Shown in pieces: positions 25,688-34,951 of a DNA stretch of 64,000 bases. A program made the translations under genes and the position numbers. Every line of letters begins with the position of its first letter. Position 1 is the first letter of the stretch. The stretch is taken from positions 248,001-312,000 of the forward strand of contig NZ_FNOX01000005.1 of the NCBI RefSeq assembly GCF_900107155.1, written 5' to 3'. A model generated the notes under the pieces. The model saw only the letters and a list, made by a program, of their open reading frames with translations. It was not told where the DNA came from and made no database searches. Source of the stretch: Pseudomonas salomonii. Its GTDB lineage: Bacteria; Pseudomonadota; Gammaproteobacteria; Pseudomonadales; Pseudomonadaceae.

Positions 25688-27010
25688 TTAGAACTTGGCT
25701 TCAGCATCCAGCTGCAGGGTGTTGGTGTTGGCATCACGCTGCGTGCGGCTGGCGTAGTCAGCCTTGGTCAGGAAGTACGTGGCGCCGAGGGCGAAGTTCT
25801 TGTCGATGTCGTAGCTGACTTTGAGCTTGTGGCCGCGCGAACCGGTGGTGCCGTTGGCGAAGTCCGAATCGGTGAAGGCGCCAACCACTGCATCACGCTG
25901 AGTATCGCGGTAGTTGTAGTCCAGGTTGAAACCGAACACCTTGGATTTGGCGCCGATCAACCAGGCGGTGTCCTGGTCGGTCACCGCATCGTTGTTTTTC
26001 ACGTACTGGCCGTATAACGCCAAAGGCACGGCCAGGCCGCCGATGTCGGCTTGGGCAAAGCCTTCATAAAGGCGGAATTCGTTGTTGGCCGAGTTGCCGT
26101 TGACCGCCAGCGCGCATGGCGTGGTGGTGGTTGTGCAGCGGCTGTCCTTGTCGTTCTGGTAGGCGTAGACGCTGCCGCCCAGGGTCATTTTCAGGTTGTC
26201 GGTGAGCGAGAAGCGCGTGCCCAACTGGCCGGACGTCAGGCGCAGGTCATGGCGAAATTGCACGCCGTCGCCGTCCACGTTGTCCTTGAGGTTGTAGTTA
26301 CCCAGGCTGCCGAACAGCTCGGCGCTGCCGCCCAATGGGTATTTGTAGGTGACGGCCAGGCCTTCAGGGTTGATGTCGCTATCCCAGATCACGTCGCCCA
26401 TGTTCACCCACGGTTGCAGCATTTTGCCGCCGATCACGTGCAGGTTCTTGATCTGGTCCGGGTGGTAGTCGATGTAGCCCAGGTCCAGCCAGATCGACTT
26501 CTTGTCGAAGTAGTTGTCCTGGTCCTGGTTGGTGGAGCGCGCATCGTCGCTGCTGCCGGTGGCCACGCGGATGCCGGTGTCGACCTGGGAGTTGATCTCG
26601 GTGTAGGCGCCCAGGCGGGCACGGATGCGCTGACGGTCTTTGTCGCGGCCGCCGTTGTTGGATTCGCCCTGGATCTTCACGGTTTCCTGACGGAAGCGCA
26701 CATCACCCTTGAGCTGGGTGCGCGCGGCCCAGGCCAGCTTCTGATCGAAGACGCTGAGGTCGTTGGTTTTTTTCGCGGTGGCCGCGATCTGCTCGTTGGT
26801 CTCTTGTTGAGCTTGCTGTGCGATCTGCTTTTCTTTCTGGTCCTTGGCTAATTCCGTTTGCAGTTCGGTGTACTGCGCAGCGGTGATCTGGCCGTTGGCC
26901 TTGAGCATGTCGAGCAATTTAGCGTCGACTGCAGCGCTGGCCGGAACGCTCAGGGCCAGCAACAGGCCGCCACACAGGGCCGCCGCAGTTTTAGTGGAAG
27001 CAAGACGCAT
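25688..27010 (-). CDS. Outer-membrane porin (putative-porin family)
   Basis: Mature beta-barrel porin behind a clear signal peptide (MRLASTKTAAALCGGLLLAL...ASAA). I start it at the ATG at 27010 (440 residues); the longer frame adds 15 residues without signal-peptide character. Residues about 25-75 form a short alpha-helical coiled-coil segment (ANGQITAAQYTELQTELAKD). Beta-barrel strands with alternating aromatic residues follow, ending in the typical C-terminal aromatic (LDAEAKF). The loop CTTTTTPCAL contains two cysteines. It forms a diffusion channel of unknown solute. Its mRNA leader can form a GC-rich hairpin at 27084-27102. Confidence 0.88.
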   Translation of the reverse strand: MRLASTKTAAALCGGLLLALSVPASAAVDAKLLDMLKANGQITAAQYTELQTELAKDQKEKQIAQQAQQETNEQIAATAKKTNDLSVFDQKLAWAARTQLKGDVRFRQETVKIQGESNNGGRDKDRQRIRARLGAYTEINSQVDTGIRVATGSSDDARSTNQDQDNYFDKKSIWLDLGYIDYHPDQIKNLHVIGGKMLQPWVNMGDVIWDSDINPEGLAVTYKYPLGGSAELFGSLGNYNLKDNVDGDGVQFRHDLRLTSGQLGTRFSLTDNLKMTLGGSVYAYQNDKDSRCTTTTTPCALAVNGNSANNEFRLYEGFAQADIGGLAVPLALYGQYVKNNDAVTDQDTAWLIGAKSKVFGFNLDYNYRDTQRDAVVGAFTDSDFANGTTGSRGHKLKVSYDIDKNFALGATYFLTKADYASRTQRDANTNTLQLDAEAKF

Positions 27011-27083
27011 ATCAATCTCCGAAAGTGAGGAGGGATGGCAAACCATCCAGGACACAACCGACCGATGACGGACGGAAAATAGC

Positions 27084-27102
27084 CGCCTGGTAGAACCAGG
27101 CG
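27084..27102 (-). other. Leader hairpin upstream of the porin
   Basis: CGCCTGG and CCAGGCG pair perfectly around TAGAA, 75 bp before the porin start. It could shape the 5' untranslated region of the porin mRNA. Confidence 0.35.
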
Positions 27103-27197
27103 CTCTAAAAACAGGCGTCAGTATCGCGACCGTTTATGACGGAGTAGTGGCTAAGTGATTTCACCTAGATGACAAATTATTTAATCTGGAACTAATT

Positions 27198-27228
27198 GTT
27201 TCGAGGTTTGTCCCGCTCGTTTCGAGGT
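27198..27228. promoter_or_regulatory. Two direct repeats GTTTCGAGGT, 21 bp apart
   Basis: Perfect 10-bp direct repeats at 27198-27207 and 27219-27228, two helical turns apart, in the divergent region between the porin and the N-acyltransferase gene. A GGAACT just before them (27188) resembles an ECF -35 element, but the matching -10 is weak. Confidence 0.35.
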
Positions 27229-27292
27229 GTGCCTGGCGCCGCGATAGGCGATACTCGCCAGGCTTTCACGCCAAGAAACAGAGAGGATGCCG

Positions 27293-28417
27293 ATGCCGCT
27301 GCAACGCCTGGACAAGCTGTCTGCAATCGCCCCGCACGTCTGGGATGCCCTGGTGCCGCAGGCCCAACCCTTTGTGCGGCATGCCTTTCTGAGTGCGCTG
27401 GAAGACAGCGCCAGCCTGGGCCCGCAGTCCGGTTGGCAGCCCGAGCATTTGCTGCATTGGGAAGGCGAACGGCTGGTGGCGGCCCTGCCCAGCTACCGCA
27501 AGTGGCACTCCTATGGCGAGTACGTGTTTGATCACGGCTGGGCGGACGCTTGCGCGCGCGCGGGCATCGAGTACTACCCCAAGTTGCTGACGGCGGTGCC
27601 GTTCAGTCCGGTGAGCGGCCCGCGCTTGCTGGCCAGGAATGCCGAGGACGGGGTTGAACTGCTGGGTAGCCTGCCCGGTTATCTGGAAATCGAAGGGCTC
27701 TCCAGTGCCCATATCAACTTCACCGACCCGTTGGCCGATGCCGCACTGGCTGGGCAGGCGGGTTGGTTGCAGCGCCTGGGCTGCCAGTTTCACTGGCAAA
27801 ACCGCGGTTATCGCGACTTCCAGGACTTTCTCGATGCCTTGAGTTCACGCAAGCGCAAACAGATGCGCAAAGAACGCGAGCAAGTGGCCGGGCAGGGCAT
27901 CGATTTTGAATGGTTGCAAGGCCATGAGTTAAGCGAGGCGCAGTGGGATTTTGTCTACGCCTGCTACGCCAACACCTACGCGGTGCGTCGCCAGGCACCC
28001 TACCTGACCCGCGCCTTTTTCAGCCTGCTGGCCGAGCGCATGCCCGAGGCAATTCGCGTGGTGCTGGCCAAACAAGGCACACGCCCGGTGGCCATGGCCT
28101 TCAGCCTGATCGGTGGCGACAGTTTCTACGGCCGCTATTGGGGCTGCCTGGCCGAGTTCGACCGCCTGCATTTTGAAACCTGCTTTTACCAGGGCATGGA
28201 CTACGCCATCGCCCACGGCCTGCAACGTTTCGACGCCGGCGCCCAGGGCGAACACAAGTTGATTCGCGGGTTTGAGCCAGTGATCACACGGTCGTGGCAC
28301 TACCTGCGCCATCCCGGTTTGAAGAGCGCCGTCGAAGACTTCCTGGAACGCGAGCGGGTTGGGATTTTGGCGTATGCCGAAGAAGCGAGGGCAGCCCTGC
28401 CTTATCGGCAGGGCTGA
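27293..28417 (+). CDS. GNAT/FemAB-type N-acyltransferase (DUF482 family)
   Basis: 374-residue cytoplasmic protein of the peptidogalycan/GNAT-like family that begins with a substrate-binding half (ALVPQAQPFVRHAFLSALEDS) and ends in a GNAT-like fold (RPVAMAFSLIGGDSFYGRYWGC, FETCFYQGMDYAIAHGLQRFDAGAQGEHK). Two ATGs are possible. The one at 27293 has GAGAGG at a proper 6-nt spacing, whereas the one at 27287 abuts it, so I choose 27293. Found in many proteobacteria; the acceptor is unknown. Confidence 0.85.
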   Translation: MPLQRLDKLSAIAPHVWDALVPQAQPFVRHAFLSALEDSASLGPQSGWQPEHLLHWEGERLVAALPSYRKWHSYGEYVFDHGWADACARAGIEYYPKLLTAVPFSPVSGPRLLARNAEDGVELLGSLPGYLEIEGLSSAHINFTDPLADAALAGQAGWLQRLGCQFHWQNRGYRDFQDFLDALSSRKRKQMRKEREQVAGQGIDFEWLQGHELSEAQWDFVYACYANTYAVRRQAPYLTRAFFSLLAERMPEAIRVVLAKQGTRPVAMAFSLIGGDSFYGRYWGCLAEFDRLHFETCFYQGMDYAIAHGLQRFDAGAQGEHKLIRGFEPVITRSWHYLRHPGLKSAVEDFLERERVGILAYAEEARAALPYRQG

Positions 28418-28428
28418 ACCCGTTTGCC

Positions 28429-29130
28429 TCAGGCCGGCTGCTCCTTGCCCAGCCATCGATAGGTCACTCCACCGATTACAGCGCCGAGGATCGGCGCCAG
28501 CCAGAACATCCACAACTGCTGGATCGCCCACCCGCCGACGATCAATGCCGGGCCGGTACTGCGGGCCGGGTTGACCGAAGTGTTGGTCACAGGAATGGAG
28601 ATCAAGTGGATCAAGGTCAAGGCCAGGCCGATGGCGATAGGTGCAAGACCCGGCGGGGCACGCCGGTCGGTGGCGCCGAGGATGATCAGCACGAACATCG
28701 CCGTCATCACCAGCTCACAGACAAACCCCGCAGCCATCGAGTAGCCCCCTGGCGAGTGCTCGCCGTAGCCGTTGGAAGCCAGGCCGCCGGCCAGCTCAAA
28801 GCCCGGTTTGCCGCTGGCAATGAAGTACAACAGTGCAGCAGCGACGGTGGCGCCGATTACCTGCGCGACGATGTAAGCCGGTAACTCCCTGGCCGGAAAC
28901 CGCCCGCCCACGACCAGCCCCACTGACACTGCCGGGTTGAGGTGGCACCCGCTGATATGCCCGATGGCAAATGCCATGGTCAGCACCGTCAGCCCGAAGG
29001 CCAGGGCCACACCCAGTAACCCGATCCCGACTGCGGGAAACGCTGCGGCCAACACCGCACTCCCGCAACCGCCCAACACTAGCCAAAACGTACCTAACCC
29101 CTCTGTGACTGAACGTTTGAACAAAGACAT
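28429..29130 (-). CDS. aqpZ: Aquaporin Z
   Basis: Inner-membrane water channel of the MIP family, 233 residues with six transmembrane helices. Both half-helix motifs are present: HLNPAVS near residue 64 and VNPARS near residue 187. N-terminal [24 protein letters not shown] is typical of AqpZ. Convergent with the N-acyltransferase gene, only 11 bp apart. Confidence 0.95.
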   Translation of the reverse strand: MSLFKRSVTEGLGTFWLVLGGCGSAVLAAAFPAVGIGLLGVALAFGLTVLTMAFAIGHISGCHLNPAVSVGLVVGGRFPARELPAYIVAQVIGATVAAALLYFIASGKPGFELAGGLASNGYGEHSPGGYSMAAGFVCELVMTAMFVLIILGATDRRAPPGLAPIAIGLALTLIHLISIPVTNTSVNPARSTGPALIVGGWAIQQLWMFWLAPILGAVIGGVTYRWLGKEQPA

Positions 29131-29256
29131 GCGACACGTCCTTGATAGATCGCTCTACCGTGTCAGTAAATCAGTGATGCTCCCTGCAGATTTACTTCAG
29201 CGCCCCTCTGGGCACTGCACTGATTACAGCACGCTTTTGATACAAATCCAGGCCAT

Positions 29257-29294
29257 AAAAAAGCGCCAGGGCCCCGTGAATGAGGGCCTGGCGC
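29257..29294 (-). terminator. Intrinsic terminator downstream of the ABC exporter gene
   Basis: On the minus strand GCGCCAGGCCC pairs with GGGCCCTGGCGC (one bulge) and is followed by TTTTTT. It lies beyond the REP doublet, downstream of the gene ending at 29410. Confidence 0.8.
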
Positions 29295-29302
29295 CGATTA
29301 AA

Positions 29303-29391
29303 GGTGGGAGCTGGCTTGCCTGCGATTGCGGTGCGCCAGATAACCGATTCGGTACTGACGGTGCGTTATCGCAGGCAAGCCAGCTCCCACA
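29303..29391. repeat. REP inverted pair (REPIN), class II
   Basis: Arms with GGCTTGCCTGCGAT and ATCGCAGGCAAGCC about 41 bp apart, between the terminator and the 3' end of the ABC exporter gene. Confidence 0.88.
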
Positions 29392-29409
29392 CTGTTTCGC
29401 AGTGGACTT

Positions 29410-31242
29410 TTAATCGATGCCGACAAACCCGCCGGTCTGGTGCTGCCACAACCTGGCATACAAACCACCATGGGCCAGCAATTCGGCATGGCTGCCGGTC
29501 TCGGCGATCTGGCCTTTCTCCAGCACCACCAAGCGGTCCATGCGTGCAATGGTCGACAAGCGGTGCGCAATCGCGATCACGGTCTTGCCTTGCATCAGTG
29601 TTTCCAGGCTTTCCTGGATCGCCGCTTCCACTTCCGAATCCAGCGCCGACGTCGCTTCGTCCATGATCAGAATCGGCGCGTCCTTGAGCAGCACTCGCGC
29701 AATGGCAATGCGCTGGCGTTGCCCGCCCGAGAGTTTCACCCCGCGCTCGCCCACGTGTGCATCCAGCCCGGTGCGGCCTTCGGCATCCGACAGCAGCGGG
29801 ATGAACTCATCGGCGCGGGCTTTGTGGATGGCGGCGTTGAGCTCTTCATCGCTGGCATCCGGCTTGCCGTACAGCAAGTTGTCACGGATCGAGCGGTGCA
29901 GCAGCGAGGTGTCCTGGGTGATCATGCCGATCTGTGCCCGCAAGGACTCCTGTGCCACTTCGGCGATGTTCTGGCCGTCGATCAGGATGCGCCCGCCTTG
30001 CAGGTCATACAGGCGCAGCAGCAGGTTGACCAGGGTAGATTTACCCGCACCGGAGGGGCCGATCAGGCCGATTTTCTCACCGGCCTTGATCTGAAGGTTC
30101 AAGCCGCCAATGATCCCGCTCTTTTTGCCATAGTGGAAATCCACCTGCTCGAAACGGACTTCGCCGTGGGGCACTTGCAGGCGCGGCGCGTTTTCGCGGT
30201 CGGTCACCGCCAGTGGCGCCGCGATGGTTTTCAGACCGTCCTGCACCATGCCGATGTTTTCGAAGATGCCATTGACCACCCACATAATCCAGCCGGACAT
30301 GTTGACGATACGGATCACCAGGCCGGTGGCGAGGGCGATGGCGCCCACTGAAATCAGCGACTGCGTCCACAGCCACAAGGCCAGGCCAGTGGTGGTGACG
30401 ATCAGCACGCCGTTCAAGGTGCAGATCACCACATCCATGCTGGTGAGCACGCGCGCGGCCAACTGGGTTTTTTCGGTTTGCTCGATGATCGCTTCCTTGG
30501 CGTACTCCTGCTCATTTTGGGTATGGGCGAACAGCTTCAAGGTGGTGATGTTGGTGTAGCCGTCGACAATGCGGCCCATCAGTTTGGAGCGCGCCTCGGA
30601 GGAGATCACCGAGCGTTCTTTTACGCGGGGCACGAAGTAACGTAGCGTCAGGCTGTACAGAATGATCCAGGTGATCAGCGGGATCATCAGGCGCCAGTCC
30701 GCCTCGGCAAACAGCACCAGCGCGCTGATGGCATAGATCGACACGTGCCAGATGGCCTCCGCCGTCGCCACTGCCGAATCGCGCAGGGAGTTGCCGGTTT
30801 GCATGATGCGCTGGGCGATACGCCCGGCGAAATCGTTCTGGAAAAAATTCAGGCTCTGCTTGAGTACGTAGCTATGGTTCTGCCAGCGGATCAGGCTGGT
30901 CATGCCGGGGTTGATGGTCTGGTGCACCAGCAAGTCATGCAGGCCATTGAAGACCGGACGCAGCAGCAGGGCCACCACGGCCATCCAGATCAGTTCGGCA
31001 CTGTGAATCTGGAAAAAATTCGCGGGCGGTGTGCCTTGGGCCAAATCGATAATGCGGCTCAGGTAGCTGAACAGCGCCACTTCGATCAACGCACCGATCA
31101 GGCCGACCACCAGCAAGGCGGCAAAGCTTGGCCATACCTGGCGCAGGTAGTAGAGGTAGAAAGGCAGGACTTTATCAGGAGGGGCGGCGCTGGGGGCGTC
31201 GCGGAAGATGTCGATCAGTTGTTCAAAGCGACGATAGAGCAT
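29410..31242 (-). CDS. ABC exporter, fused permease and ATPase
   Basis: 610-residue half-transporter of the MsbA/multidrug type: six membrane helices in about residues 35-330, then a nucleotide-binding domain with Walker A GPSGAGKST near 400, Q-loop ITQDTSLLHRS, signature LSGGQRQRIAIARVLL and Walker B ILIMDEATSALDSE, and the switch histidine in AIAHRLSTIARMD. It should act as a dimer exporting lipid, peptide or drug. No accessory gene identifies the substrate. Transcribed after the cyclophilin gene with an 82-bp gap. Confidence 0.92.
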   Translation of the reverse strand: MLYRRFEQLIDIFRDAPSAAPPDKVLPFYLYYLRQVWPSFAALLVVGLIGALIEVALFSYLSRIIDLAQGTPPANFFQIHSAELIWMAVVALLLRPVFNGLHDLLVHQTINPGMTSLIRWQNHSYVLKQSLNFFQNDFAGRIAQRIMQTGNSLRDSAVATAEAIWHVSIYAISALVLFAEADWRLMIPLITWIILYSLTLRYFVPRVKERSVISSEARSKLMGRIVDGYTNITTLKLFAHTQNEQEYAKEAIIEQTEKTQLAARVLTSMDVVICTLNGVLIVTTTGLALWLWTQSLISVGAIALATGLVIRIVNMSGWIMWVVNGIFENIGMVQDGLKTIAAPLAVTDRENAPRLQVPHGEVRFEQVDFHYGKKSGIIGGLNLQIKAGEKIGLIGPSGAGKSTLVNLLLRLYDLQGGRILIDGQNIAEVAQESLRAQIGMITQDTSLLHRSIRDNLLYGKPDASDEELNAAIHKARADEFIPLLSDAEGRTGLDAHVGERGVKLSGGQRQRIAIARVLLKDAPILIMDEATSALDSEVEAAIQESLETLMQGKTVIAIAHRLSTIARMDRLVVLEKGQIAETGSHAELLAHGGLYARLWQHQTGGFVGID

Positions 31243-31324
31243 TCAGTCTGACGCCCGCGTTGCGGGCTCTCCTTTCAAATGCGCACGCGGCGTTGTGGGC
31301 TGCGTGCGGAGCTTGCTGCGGACC

Positions 31325-31888
31325 TCAGTCGATGCGCTTGGCCGACTTGATCACAACAGGATCGATTGGCACGTTTTGCATGCCTTGCTTGGTAGTGGTT
31401 TGCGAGTTGACGATAACGTCGACGACGTCCATGCCCTTGACCACTTTGGCGAACACGGCATACCCCGCATCGCGGCCCGGGTCGAGGAAGGCATTGTCGG
31501 CCACGTTGATGAAGAATTGGCTGGTGGCCGAATTTGGATCATTGGTGCGTGCCATCGACAAGGTGCCGCGCACGTTATGCAGGCCGTTGCTGGCTTCGTT
31601 CTTGATCGGCGCTTCGGTCGGCTTCTGCGACATCTGCGCGGTGAAACCGCCGCCCTGGACCATGAAGCCCGGGATCACACGGTGGAAAATCGTGTTGGTG
31701 TAGAAGCCTTTGTCGACATAGGCCAGGAAGTTCTTGGTGCTGATCGGCGCCTTGACCGGGTCCAGTTCGATTTCGATGTCGCCGTTGGTGGTGGTGATCA
31801 GGACGTGAGGGGCCTTGGCAGGCTCAGCAGCCATCAGGTTGGCTGCGAACAATACGGAGCCGGCAAAGAAGGCGATTTTTTTCAGCAT
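31325..31888 (-). CDS. Periplasmic peptidyl-prolyl cis-trans isomerase (cyclophilin, PpiA-like)
   Basis: 187 residues with a signal peptide ([20 protein letters not shown]) followed by a cyclophilin domain. Characteristic motifs are [15 protein letters not shown] and [20 protein letters not shown], with [16 protein letters not shown] near the end. It catalyses proline isomerisation during folding of envelope proteins. It lies 3 bp after the hydrolase gene on the same strand, so the two are probably one transcript. Confidence 0.94.
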   Translation of the reverse strand: MLKKIAFFAGSVLFAANLMAAEPAKAPHVLITTTNGDIEIELDPVKAPISTKNFLAYVDKGFYTNTIFHRVIPGFMVQGGGFTAQMSQKPTEAPIKNEASNGLHNVRGTLSMARTNDPNSATSQFFINVADNAFLDPGRDAGYAVFAKVVKGMDVVDVIVNSQTTTKQGMQNVPIDPVVIKSAKRID

Positions 31889-31891
31889 GGG

Positions 31892-32695
31892 TCAGTGATC
31901 CTGGGTAGTGGTTTCGACTGTCTTTAGAAAATCGAGCAAGGTAGCGTTAAAGACTTCGGGTTGGTCCAAGGGCGTGGCATGGCGGGAATCCTTGATCACC
32001 ACCAGCCGCGCATCGGGCAGCAGTTTTACATAGTTTTCTTTCTGCGCCACGGGGGTGTAGTCGTGGTCGGCGCTGATGACCAGCGTAGGACAGGTAATTC
32101 CGGAAAGTTGTTCCTGTACGCCCCAGCCGACAATCGCATCGAAGCTGGCGAGATAAGCACGTTTGTCGTTTTTTGCCCAGCGTTCGGCCATTTTGCGCCG
32201 CAGGTCGGCTTGCTCGGGCTTGGGGAACAGCCGATCGCCCAGGGCCTTGCCAATGGTGGCCAGGCTGAGCACGCGCGCCAGGCTCCAGCGCTTGGCCCAT
32301 TGCCAGTAATCATCGGCGCTGCGCACCTTGACCTCCGGCGCGCTGTTGACGATGCACAGGCTCTTGACCCGCGCGGGCTCGTCCACGGCCAGCTGGAACG
32401 CGATCATGCCGCCCATGGACAAGCCGACGACATGGGCGGGCGGCAGGTTCAGGTGTTCGATCAACGCCAGCAGATCGAAGGTAAAGCCCTGGATGCTGTA
32501 GCGCTCGCGGGGTTTGTCGGAGCGACCGTGACCGCGTACATCCACCACGATCAGGCGGTAATACCGAGCCAGCACCGGAATCTGCAATTCCCAATCCTGG
32601 CTGCTGGAACCCAGGCCGTGGATCAGGAGCAGCGGGGTGCCGTGACCGTATTCCTCGTAATGCAGGCTGCAGCCTTCGTGGTCGAACCAGGCCAT
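31892..32695 (-). CDS. Alpha/beta hydrolase
   Basis: 267-residue hydrolase of the alpha/beta fold. The oxyanion-hole segment is LLIHGLGSSSQDW, the nucleophile elbow VVGLSMGGM (Ser near residue 98), and an acid/His pair is supplied by SADHDYTP and DSRHATPLDQPE. Closest in style to the 3-oxoadipate enol-lactonase/esterase group, but without neighbours that point to a pathway. The stop is 3 bp before the cyclophilin start and the gene follows a LysR gene by 14 bp. Confidence 0.88.
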   Translation of the reverse strand: MAWFDHEGCSLHYEEYGHGTPLLLIHGLGSSSQDWELQIPVLARYYRLIVVDVRGHGRSDKPRERYSIQGFTFDLLALIEHLNLPPAHVVGLSMGGMIAFQLAVDEPARVKSLCIVNSAPEVKVRSADDYWQWAKRWSLARVLSLATIGKALGDRLFPKPEQADLRRKMAERWAKNDKRAYLASFDAIVGWGVQEQLSGITCPTLVISADHDYTPVAQKENYVKLLPDARLVVIKDSRHATPLDQPEVFNATLLDFLKTVETTTQDH

Positions 32696-32709
32696 GGGTG
32701 AACTCCGTT

Positions 32710-33633
32710 TCAGGCTTGCTGGGGCGCGGCGAAAGGTGCGTCCAGGGGAGCGGTGTCAAAGGTGCGCAACAAATCGATAAGAATCTGCGTGGCCGGCCCC
32801 AGGGGTTTGTCTTTGTTCGAGTACAGGTAGAACGTCGGGTTGCGGCTGCCACCCTTTTCCAATGGCAGCTGCTTGAGCAGGCCATCCTTGAGTTCGCGCT
32901 CGATCAAGTGCCGGGGCAACCAGGCGAAGCCCAGGCCGCTGCTGACGAAGGTGGCGGCGGTGGGCAAGCTGCCGACGGTCCAGCGCTGTTCGGCGCCCAG
33001 CCAGCCGACATCGCGCGGCTGTTGGCGGCCGGAGTCACGGATCACCACTTGCATCTGGCTTTCCAGGTCCTGGAAGCTCAGCTCGCGGTTCAGGCGATGC
33101 AGCGAGTGGTCGGGGTGGGCCACAGCGATAAATTCCACGTCACTCATTTCGGTGCCCAGGTAGCCCGGAATGATGAAACTGCTGATGGCCAGGTCAGCCA
33201 TGCCATCTATCAACAGCTCTTCAACCCCCGACAGCACTTCTTCACGCAGGCGCACGCGGCAGCCACGGCTTTGCGGCATAAAGGCGGTGAGGGCGCGCAC
33301 CAGCCGCGCATTCGGGTAGGCGGCGTCCACCACCAGGCGTACTTCGGCTTCCCAGCCCTGTTCCATATGGTGGGCGAGGTCTTCCAGCTGGCTGGCGTTT
33401 TTGACCAGTTGCCGCGAGCGGCGCAACAGTACTTCACCGGCCTCGGTGAGCACGGCCTTGCGCCCGTCGATGCGCAGCAATGGCACGCCGAGCTGGTCTT
33501 GCATGCGGGCCACGGTATAGCTCACCGAGGACTGCGAACGGTGCAGCGCTTCAGCCGCCTGGGCGAAGCCACCGTGGTCGACCACGGCCTGCAGCGTGCG
33601 CCATTGATCGAGGGTAACGCGGGGCGCTTTCAA
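32710..33633 (-). CDS. LysR-family transcriptional regulator
   Basis: 307 residues. The N-terminal winged helix-turn-helix (TLDQWRTLQAVVDHGGFAQA and SQSSVSYTVARMQDQLGVPL) is followed by a periplasmic-binding-like effector domain from about residue 90. It is encoded directly upstream of the hydrolase and cyclophilin on the same strand and 49 bp from the divergent gene at 33683, which it may regulate. Effector unknown. Confidence 0.92.
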   Translation of the reverse strand: MKAPRVTLDQWRTLQAVVDHGGFAQAAEALHRSQSSVSYTVARMQDQLGVPLLRIDGRKAVLTEAGEVLLRRSRQLVKNASQLEDLAHHMEQGWEAEVRLVVDAAYPNARLVRALTAFMPQSRGCRVRLREEVLSGVEELLIDGMADLAISSFIIPGYLGTEMSDVEFIAVAHPDHSLHRLNRELSFQDLESQMQVVIRDSGRQQPRDVGWLGAEQRWTVGSLPTAATFVSSGLGFAWLPRHLIERELKDGLLKQLPLEKGGSRNPTFYLYSNKDKPLGPATQILIDLLRTFDTAPLDAPFAAPQQA

Positions 33634-33682
33634 GATGAGCTCCTCTTGTCCTAAGCTGGCGGTCCTTATTGGAGACTGCCGA

Positions 33683-33997
33683 ATGAGAAAATTCTGTTGT
33701 GTGTTGCTGGCGCTGCTGCCGATGAGCGCGTTTGCCTATCCCACCGACGTGACTAAAAAGATCGAGGGCGTGAGCATTGACTACACGGCGTCCGACGTCG
33801 ACAACGACATCAGTTCGATACAGCTGAATAATTACGGCACCAATGACGCGGTGTGCTCGGTAACCTTCACCAACGGCCCGGAATCACCGCGTCGCCGCAC
33901 GGTCACGGTGCCGGCAGGTAAAAGCACCAACACCACGGTCAAATTCACCCGCTCGATTATCAAGATGCGTATCGCCCTGGCGTGCGCTCCAAAATAA
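33683..33997 (+). CDS. Small secreted protein of unknown function
   Basis: 104 residues with a signal peptide (MRKFCCVLLALLPMSAFA) and a mature domain of about 85 residues rich in beta-strand patterns (IEGVSIDYTASDVDNDISSI). Two cysteines (AVCSVTF, LACAPK) could form a disulfide. Homologues in Pseudomonas are, as I recall, often labelled 3-phosphoglycerate kinase; nothing in the sequence supports that name. A TGGAGA ribosome-binding site supports the ATG at 33683. Confidence 0.82.
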   Translation: MRKFCCVLLALLPMSAFAYPTDVTKKIEGVSIDYTASDVDNDISSIQLNNYGTNDAVCSVTFTNGPESPRRRTVTVPAGKSTNTTVKFTRSIIKMRIALACAPK

Positions 33998-34148
33998 CGC
34001 GGCAGCGGAGCATGCCCACAGCAGTACTCCGCTTATAAACAAATTTATAGATGGGTTATAGCAGTTTTTTACGCTTTTTTATCGAATTAGCTCTGTTTAA
34101 TCTTCACTCCATCGCCTTACAGCATTTACAGATGGAGCCTACCCAGCC

Positions 34149-34748
34149 ATGTCCAATGTTCTGATCATCGAAAGCAGCGCTCGCCAGCAGGATTCGATCT
34201 CCCGCCAGCTGACTCAACAGTTCATCAGCCAATGGCAGGCCGCCCACCCGGCGGATCAGATCACTGTGCGTGATGTGGCCCTCAACCCGGTCCCGCACCT
34301 GGACGCCAACCTGCTCGGCGGCTGGATGAAACCCGCCGACCAGCGCAGCGGCGTCGAACAGGCGTCCCTGGACCGCTCCAACGAACTGACCGACGAATTG
34401 CTCGCCGCCGATGTGCTGGTGATGGCTGCGCCGATGTACAACTTTGCCATTCCCAGCACGCTTAAAGCCTGGCTGGACCACGTGCTGCGCGCCGGTGTGA
34501 CCTTCAAGTACACCGCCACCGGCCCGCAGGGTCTGCTGACCGGCAAGCGCGCCATTGTGTTGACCGCCCGCGGTGGCATCCACACCGGCGCCACCTCCGA
34601 TCACCAGGAACCGTACCTGCGCCAGGTCATGGCGTTTATTGGGATTCATGACGTCACGTTCATTCATGCCGAAGGCGTGAACCTGAGCGGTGACTTCCAG
34701 GAGAAGGGCATCAACCACGCCAAAGCGCTGCTGGCACAGGTCGCATAA
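34149..34748 (+). CDS. azoR: FMN-dependent NADH-azoreductase
   Basis: 199-residue flavodoxin-like quinone/azo reductase. FMN phosphate-binding SSARQQDSISRQLT is at residues 9-22. MYNFAIPSTLKAWLDHVLRAG near 97 and TARGGIHTG near 140 are AzoR hallmarks. Cytosolic dimer that reduces quinones and azo compounds at the expense of NADH. A single gene followed by a strong terminator. Confidence 0.94.
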   Translation: MSNVLIIESSARQQDSISRQLTQQFISQWQAAHPADQITVRDVALNPVPHLDANLLGGWMKPADQRSGVEQASLDRSNELTDELLAADVLVMAAPMYNFAIPSTLKAWLDHVLRAGVTFKYTATGPQGLLTGKRAIVLTARGGIHTGATSDHQEPYLRQVMAFIGIHDVTFIHAEGVNLSGDFQEKGINHAKALLAQVA

Positions 34749-34854
34749 CGCTTTAATCGTCACATAATCGCGCGGTGTTTATATCGCTCCACGCAAACCC
34801 TTCAAGTACGCGTATCGAACCTCCCTTTGCACTTGTTGCTCCTGAGTGCTCCTG

Positions 34855-34889
34855 CCCGACTGCCGCTATAGCGAGGTCGGGTTTTTTTT
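34855..34889 (+). terminator. Intrinsic terminator after azoR
   Basis: CCCGAC pairs with GTCGGG across a 15-nt loop that holds a further short stem, followed by eight T. About 107 bp downstream of azoR. Confidence 0.85.
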
Positions 34890-34951
34890 GCCTTGAGTTT
34901 CAGTAAACGCCGAAAACCTTTAATGTCCCGCCCATTCGAAACGAGGCGCGC

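Noticed and set aside
33683..33997. 3-phosphoglycerate kinase label often given to this kind of protein
   Set aside because: The product is a 104-residue secreted protein with no kinase motif.
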